64,000 nt of DNA, from contig NZ_JBNDMZ010000014.1 in assembly GCF_049856295.1 (NCBI RefSeq), forward strand, positions 17,475 through 81,474, given 5' to 3'. The stretch is from JB111 sp049856295. Lineage in GTDB: Bacteria; Actinomycetota; Actinomycetes; Actinomycetales; Actinomycetaceae. The notes beneath the pieces are model-generated. The model saw only the letters and a program-made list of their open reading frames with translations, searched no databases and was not told where the DNA came from. Of this stretch, positions 59,991 to 64,000 are shown one piece after another (positions within the stretch are counted from its first letter, which is position 1; the number at the start of each line of letters is the position of its first letter). The position numbers were made by a program, and so were the translations under genes.

Positions 59991-60867
59991 GGGGACCACT
60001 CACTGCCAGGTGCGTCGTCAGGTACCGGTGAGCGTGAGCAGCGAGATCGGCACCGTCGTCCCAGAGGTCGCGCCAGACGGCGAGGTCGTCGGAGAGGCCA
60101 CGCGCAACCACGCTCGATGAGAACGACTCAAAGGTGATCGGCCCGCTGTAGTTCACGTCCGCAAGTGCATGAAAGAAGCCAGGAAGATCGAGATGCCCCG
60201 ACCCGAGATATCCGCGGTGGTTTTCACCGACATGTACATAGCCAAGTCGGCTACCGACCTCGAGGACGGGCCGCACAAGGTCATCCTCCTCGATATTCAT
60301 GTGATAAGTATCGAGATGAATCATCACGTTGTCGCTGCCGATGTCATCGGCGAACCGCAATGCCTGACGAGCAGTATTGATCACGTTCGTCTCGTAACGG
60401 TTGCAGATCTCCAGACCCAGCGTCACGCCGAGCTTCTCTGCCTCGGACGCCAGCTCGCGCAGAGCCGCGACCGCATTGCCTCTCCCGTCCGGCGTCATCG
60501 CGCTTCCGTACTTCCCGAGCGCGCTGTAGAGGGCTCCGGTAAAGACCGTTCCACCCAGCGCGGCGGTGGCGGCCAGCGACTCCTGCAGGAGCGCCAGACC
60601 GCGTGCAACGACACCGGTGTCCGGGCTGGAGACGTCAGCATCGAACGCAAGTCCACGGGAGCACGCGACCTTGAGACCCGCCTCGTCGAGCGCCGCTCGC
60701 GTGCTTGCCACGTCGAGGTTCTCGAGGTCGTGCAGCGAGAGCTCGACGAGGTCGTAACCCGCCTTCGCAGACTGCGCGACGATGCTCTGGACCTCGTCGA
60801 CCGAGGTGTTGCCCTCCCATACGAGGGCATGGATACCGAGCGGGTTGGTCGTGGTGGTACTAGCCAT
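59983..60867 (-). CDS. Sugar phosphate isomerase/epimerase (ketose 3-epimerase-like TIM barrel)
   Basis: A 294-residue xylose-isomerase-like TIM-barrel protein. Metal ligands of the family map to LEICNR (Glu in the middle strand), MIHLDTYHM (Asp and His), GENHRG and ITFESF (Glu near the end), the pattern of D-tagatose/D-psicose 3-epimerases. ATG 60867 with a GGAAG-like site. It lies 19 bp after the nucleoside hydrolase gene and overlaps the kinase gene. Together the operon could convert an imported nucleoside or rare ketose to a phosphorylated sugar. Substrate inferred only from context. Confidence 0.87.
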   Translation of the reverse strand: MASTTTTNPLGIHALVWEGNTSVDEVQSIVAQSAKAGYDLVELSLHDLENLDVASTRAALDEAGLKVACSRGLAFDADVSSPDTGVVARGLALLQESLAATAALGGTVFTGALYSALGKYGSAMTPDGRGNAVAALRELASEAEKLGVTLGLEICNRYETNVINTARQALRFADDIGSDNVMIHLDTYHMNIEEDDLVRPVLEVGSRLGYVHVGENHRGYLGSGHLDLPGFFHALADVNYSGPITFESFSSSVVARGLSDDLAVWRDLWDDGADLAAHAHRYLTTHLAVSGPRD

Positions 60868-60886
60868 CAGGTGGTCTTCCTTCATG

Positions 60887-61855
60887 TCAGAGATGGGTGA
60901 AGAGCGTGTCGACCATGTGATCGACAACGCGAGGCCCGTCGACCTCGACGAGCGCACGCAGGTTGGGATCGCCGTCGCGAAGTTCGACGGTCTGGCCGGT
61001 CGTGAGGTCGCCGTTCGTCTCGACGCCGACCAACAGATCCTCAAATCGACCGAGGGCTCCGTCCGCCGCGACCGCGACGGCCAACGGGTCGTAGAGGACG
61101 CAGCCATCCGCCCACTCGAACATCGGCCGGTCGAGGTAGGTCGAACAGATCTCAGCGAGCAACCGGGTCGCGGTCGAAGTCGGTTCCCATGACCGGATCG
61201 TGTCGGCCGCCAGGACGACCCCGCTTGCCGGACTCGTGACGTCCAGGCTCACCATGGTCAGAGGCACGCCGGCGCGAAAGACTTGGTCGGCCGCCTCCGG
61301 GTCGAACCAGATGTTGCACTCGGCGACCGGCGTGATGTTCCCTCGCCCGTATACCGGCTCCCGTCCCAGCGCACCGCCCATGAAGACGATGGACTCGATC
61401 GCATCGGCGATGTCCGGGGCCTGCGCCAGAGCCTCCGCGAGGTTCGTCTGTGGCCCCACGGCCACGATCGTCACCTCACCGGGGTGTCGGCGGACCGTCT
61501 CGATGATGAGCTCGACCGCTGTCGGGGCTGCACCCGCATCGATCTGCGGGAGTGCGATCGCACCTTCTCTTCCCCGTTCGCCGTCGTACGCGTCGCGCAG
61601 CACACCAGGAAGATCTCGAGCGATCGGGGTTCCCCGTCCCACCCCTACCGGGATGTCCGGGCGCCCCGCGGCAGCCAGAACCGCAGCGGCTCCGCGCGCA
61701 CCGAGCTCCGGCGGGCAGTTCCCGAATGTCGTCGTCACCGCGAGGAGGTCGAGCCGTGGGTCAGCAAGCGCCAGCAGGAGCGCAATGGGGTCGTCGGCGT
61801 CCGTTCCGGGGATCCCTACACCCGGATCGGTGTCAAGAATGATCTTCCGAGTCAT
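60887..61855 (-). CDS. Nucleoside hydrolase (inosine-uridine preferring family)
   Basis: A 322-residue protein. ILDTDPGVGIPGTDADDPIALLLALA at residues 5-30 is the calcium-binding Asp cluster; compared with the common DTDPGxDDA form it carries a GVGIPGT insertion, seen in one subgroup. VAVGPQTNLAEAL, ECNIWFDPEAA and the late DPLAVAVA segment complete the family pattern. It splits a nucleoside to base and ribose (or another sugar). Its ATG overlaps the stop of the ABC ATPase gene (ATGA at 61852-61855), so it belongs to that transport operon. Confidence 0.92.
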   Translation of the reverse strand: MTRKIILDTDPGVGIPGTDADDPIALLLALADPRLDLLAVTTTFGNCPPELGARGAAAVLAAAGRPDIPVGVGRGTPIARDLPGVLRDAYDGERGREGAIALPQIDAGAAPTAVELIIETVRRHPGEVTIVAVGPQTNLAEALAQAPDIADAIESIVFMGGALGREPVYGRGNITPVAECNIWFDPEAADQVFRAGVPLTMVSLDVTSPASGVVLAADTIRSWEPTSTATRLLAEICSTYLDRPMFEWADGCVLYDPLAVAVAADGALGRFEDLLVGVETNGDLTTGQTVELRDGDPNLRALVEVDGPRVVDHMVDTLFTHL

Positions 61856-62554
61856 TCCCCGGCCTCCGTGTCGTCGTGAACCGAGACTGCGCCGGTCATG
61901 ATGGCCACAGCCTCGGCGGGCGTGTGCGACTCAGGGCTGATGACGCCGATGCGACGTCCGAGCCGCTGAATCTGGATGCGGTCAGCTACCTCGAACACGT
62001 TGGGCATGTTGTGGCTGATGAGGATGACTCCGATCCCACGGTCACGAAGACCGCGGACGACGTCGAGGACCTGACCGGTCTCGCGCACACCCAGCGCGGC
62101 GGTGGGCTCGTCGAGCACGACCACACGGCTCCCGAAGGCAACCGCGCGAGCCACCGCCACTGCCTGGCGCTGCCCACCCGACAGGGTCTCCACGAGTTGG
62201 GTGATGTCCTGGAGGGTGCGGATCCCCAGGGCATCGACCTTCTCTCTCGCCTCGTCACGCATGCCCTGGTGATCGAGCATCCGCAGGACCGACCCGAGCA
62301 CCCCAGGCCGGCGCCGCTCCCGCCCCAGAAAGAGATTCGAGGCGATGTCGAGTGCCGGTGCGAGCGACAGCTGCTGATAGACGGTCTCGATGCCGGCGTC
62401 CTGCGCATCCTGGGGTCTCCGGAACTGCATCTCCTCGCCGTCGACAGTGATCGTGCCGGCGTCAGGCGTCTCAGCTCCGGTCAGACACTTGATGAGCGTT
62501 GACTTGCCGGCGCCGTTGTCCCCGATGACAGCCAGAATCTCGCCCGCGTAAAGA
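61852..62554 (-). pseudogene. Sugar ABC transporter ATP-binding protein, 5' end lost to an ISL3 insertion
   Basis: The remaining 233 codons hold GEILAVIGDNGAGKSTLIKCLTGAE (Walker A), ETVYQQLSLAP (Q-loop), LSGGQRQAVAVARAVAFGSRVVVLDEPTAAL (signature and Walker B) and ISHNMPNVFEVADRI (switch His), close to FrcA-type ATPases of CUT2 sugar importers. The frame meets the end of the IS at 62554/62555 inside the first beta strands, about 30 codons after the expected start. The IS supplies an open frame but no in-frame ATG, GTG or TTG before a stop. The gene is therefore probably inactive, and the transporter's permease and binding-protein genes are not in view. Confidence 0.85.
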
Positions 62555-62631
62555 GGCTCTTCCGGATTGAGGGTGTAGACGGCCTGGCGCGGTGGTGAGC
62601 GAGGTGCCGGCGTGTCAGCGTCCAGATAGGG

Positions 62632-62686
62632 GTCGAGGTCTTCCGATGATGGGGGTTCTCACGCCACCCACCGGGAAGACCTCGAC
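62632..62686 (+). promoter_or_regulatory. Hairpin covering the second ISL3 transposase ribosome-binding site
   Basis: GTCGAGGTCTTCC (62632-62644) is the exact complement of GGAAGACCTCGAC (62674-62686), with a 29-nt spacer. The second arm contains the GGAAGA ribosome-binding site and ends directly at GTG 62687. This is the same device as in the element at 15124. Confidence 0.7.
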
Positions 62687-63994
62687 GTGCCTGACGCTAC
62701 CTTCGCCCGCCCTGATCTGACCACGTTCGCTCGTCTGGACGAGCTCGGCTTGGAGGTCGTCGGCCAGCGCATCGAGCCTGGTCGGGCGGTCCTGGCCTGC
62801 AGGGTCGTCGAACCGGACAGCTGGTGCCGGCGGTGCGGGTGCGAGGGCGTCGCGCGGGACACCGTCACGCGCGAGCTCGCTCACGAGCCTTTGGGGTGGC
62901 GTCCCACGACGCTGGAGGTGAGGGTGCGTCGGTACCGGTGCACGGGCTGCGGGCACGTGTGGCGTCAGGACACGACCGCCGCGGCCGAGCCGCGCGCTCG
63001 GCTCTCCCGCCGCGGGTTGCGGTGGGCGCTGGAAGGGATCGTGTGCCAGCACTTGAGTGTCGCTCGTGTCGCCGAGGGGCTGGGGGTCTCGTGGAACACC
63101 GCCAACGCCGCGGTCCTGACCGAAGGACGCCGCGTCCTCATCGATGATCCGACCCGGTTCGACGGCGTCAGCGCCATCGGTGTCGACGAGCATGTCTGGC
63201 GCCACACCCGCCGCGGCGACAGGTTCGTGACCGTGATCATCGACCTCACCGCTGTTCGCGAGGGGACCGGCCCGTCCCGGCTGCTGGACATGGTCGAGGG
63301 CCGCTCGAAACACGCCTTCAAGCAGTGGCTCGCGGGCCGGCCGCAGGACTGGCGCGACGGGGTCGAGATCGTCGCGATGGACGGCTTCACCGGGTTCAAG
63401 ACCGCCGCCGCCGAAGAGCTGCCCGACGCGGTCGCCATCATGGATCCTTTTCACGTGGTCCGCCTCGCTGGCGACGCGCTCGATGACTGCCGGCGCCGTG
63501 TCCAGCAGGACACCTGCGGGCACCGGGGCCGCAAGGGCGATCCGCTCTACGCCGCCCGCCGGACCCTGCACACCGGCGCCGACCTGCTCACCGAGAAGCA
63601 GTCCCAGCGCCTGGAGGGCCTGTTCGACGGCGACACCCACGTAGCGGTCGAGGCCGCCTGGGCCGTCTACCAGCGCATGATCGCCGCCTACCGCGTCCCC
63701 GACCGCGCACATGGTCGCCAGCTCATGGCCCAGCTCATCGCCTCCGTCAGCTCCACCGTGCCAGCCGCCCTGACCGAGCTGCGCAAGCTGGGCAGGACCC
63801 TGAAGCGCCGCGCCGCCGACGTGCTCGCCTACTTCGACCGGCCCGGCACGTCCAACGGCCCCACCGAGGCCATGAACGGCAGGCTCGAGCACCTGCGCGG
63901 CTCGGCCCTCGGCTTCCGCAACCTGACCAATTACATCGCCCGATCACTACTCGAGACGGGCGGATTCCGACCCCAACTACACCCTCGAATGTGA
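62687..63994 (+). CDS. ISL3-family transposase
   Basis: A 435-residue transposase with CRRCGCEG and CTGCGHVWRQD zinc-finger-like pairs, a helix-turn-helix (SVARVAEGLGVSWNTANAAV), AIGVDEHVWRH and IMDPFHVVRLAGD (catalytic Asp residues), and GPTEAMNGRLEHLRGSALGFRNLTNY (catalytic Glu). It is related to, but clearly different from, the transposase at 15148; both share VDEHVW and GHRGRKGDPLY. Intact. It disrupts the sugar ABC ATPase gene to its left. Confidence 0.93.
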   Translation: MPDATFARPDLTTFARLDELGLEVVGQRIEPGRAVLACRVVEPDSWCRRCGCEGVARDTVTRELAHEPLGWRPTTLEVRVRRYRCTGCGHVWRQDTTAAAEPRARLSRRGLRWALEGIVCQHLSVARVAEGLGVSWNTANAAVLTEGRRVLIDDPTRFDGVSAIGVDEHVWRHTRRGDRFVTVIIDLTAVREGTGPSRLLDMVEGRSKHAFKQWLAGRPQDWRDGVEIVAMDGFTGFKTAAAEELPDAVAIMDPFHVVRLAGDALDDCRRRVQQDTCGHRGRKGDPLYAARRTLHTGADLLTEKQSQRLEGLFDGDTHVAVEAAWAVYQRMIAAYRVPDRAHGRQLMAQLIASVSSTVPAALTELRKLGRTLKRRAADVLAYFDRPGTSNGPTEAMNGRLEHLRGSALGFRNLTNYIARSLLETGGFRPQLHPRM

Positions 63995-64000
63995 AGAGCC

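Larger units (their letters stand above)
62555..64000 (+). mobile_element. ISL3-family insertion sequence 2 (1446 bp)
   Basis: The left end GGCTCTTCCGGATTGAGGGT at 62555 and the right end, reading inward GGCTCTTCACATTCGAGGGT from 64000, form an imperfect terminal repeat (about 20 of 24 positions). One intact transposase gene is enclosed. The left flank CGTAAAGA is an AT-rich octamer of the kind ISL3 elements duplicate; the right flank lies outside the window. Termini share GGCTCTTC with the element at 15124, but the sequences differ beyond that. Confidence 0.88.

Noticed and set aside
15124..64000. The two ISL3 elements as ends of a 49-kb composite transposon
   Set aside because: Their termini and transposases differ beyond the first eight bases, so they cannot act as a matched pair; the DNA between includes core genes.

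Overview
The window is high-GC DNA with dense, short-spaced genes, frequent ATGA/GTGA stop-start overlaps, many GTG starts and several probable leaderless genes (a -10 hexamer 6-8 nt before the start codon). With the gene content (class I DAHP synthase, an IdeR/DtxR-type iron box, a sterol-carrier-family protein, a biliverdin-forming heme oxygenase) this points to an actinobacterium, most likely of the order Micrococcales. The genus cannot be fixed from the sequence alone.

Layout. 1-5.7 kb: the end of an ADP-ribosylglycohydrolase-family gene coupled to an NCS1 nucleobase permease and a PfkB kinase, then a small membrane protein, a histidine phosphatase and an MFS exporter. 5.9-14.4 kb: an O-antigen-ligase-like membrane protein, iron-regulated heme oxygenase, a Crp/Fnr regulator sharing a TTGAC-N4-GTCAA box with a divergent copZ and P-type ATPase pair, an RNB ribonuclease, and DAHP synthase preceded by a leader peptide with adjacent Tyr-Trp-Phe codons and a hairpin. 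This looks like an aromatic amino acid attenuator. 14.5-16.6 kb: a nest of IS remains (IS110 fragment cut by an IS3 fragment cut by an intact ISL3 element). 16.7-23.2 kb: a sugar-acid island with a LacI regulator, two mandelate-racemase-type enzymes and a TAXI-TRAP uptake system. The LacI gene carries a 10-N gap that looks like an assembly break at a hairpin.

23.9-31.2 kb: a formate/nitrite-type channel, a second O-antigen-ligase-like paralogue, an FUSC-type exporter, and a three-gene unit of GT2 glycosyltransferase, acyl-CoA-dehydrogenase-like protein and a PIG-L deacetylase/NodS-like methyltransferase fusion. 31.5-37.4 kb: an IclR-controlled catabolic operon (CaiB CoA-transferase, citryl-CoA-lyase-like protein, LigB/LigA extradiol dioxygenase pair, amidohydrolase). 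38.2-52.9 kb: a surface-polysaccharide locus, lower in GC in its centre, with Wzx, Wzy, two GT4 enzymes, CapK-like ligase and a complete PglF/PglE/PglD/PglC-like set that would make and load a diacetylbacillosamine-type sugar. A 531-aa orphan protein and a (GA)n microsatellite sit at its edge. 53-59.2 kb: an acyltransferase, several extracytoplasmic proteins of unknown role and a RES-Xre toxin-antitoxin pair. 59.3-62.5 kb: a sugar/nucleoside operon (kinase, TIM-barrel epimerase, nucleoside hydrolase, sugar ABC ATPase) whose ATPase gene has lost its 5' end to a second ISL3 element that fills the window to its last base.

Two families of dispersed intergenic repeats are prominent. Family A is a roughly 60-bp palindrome with GGATGGGT...GTGTCACGAG arms, with four copies before 11.6 kb. 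Family B is built from inverted arrays of about 40-bp units carrying CCGCCGACCCA and CCGACCCTAGAGGTT, with three loci between 14.5 and 31.5 kb. Both prefer gaps between convergent genes. No tRNA, rRNA or CRISPR array was seen.
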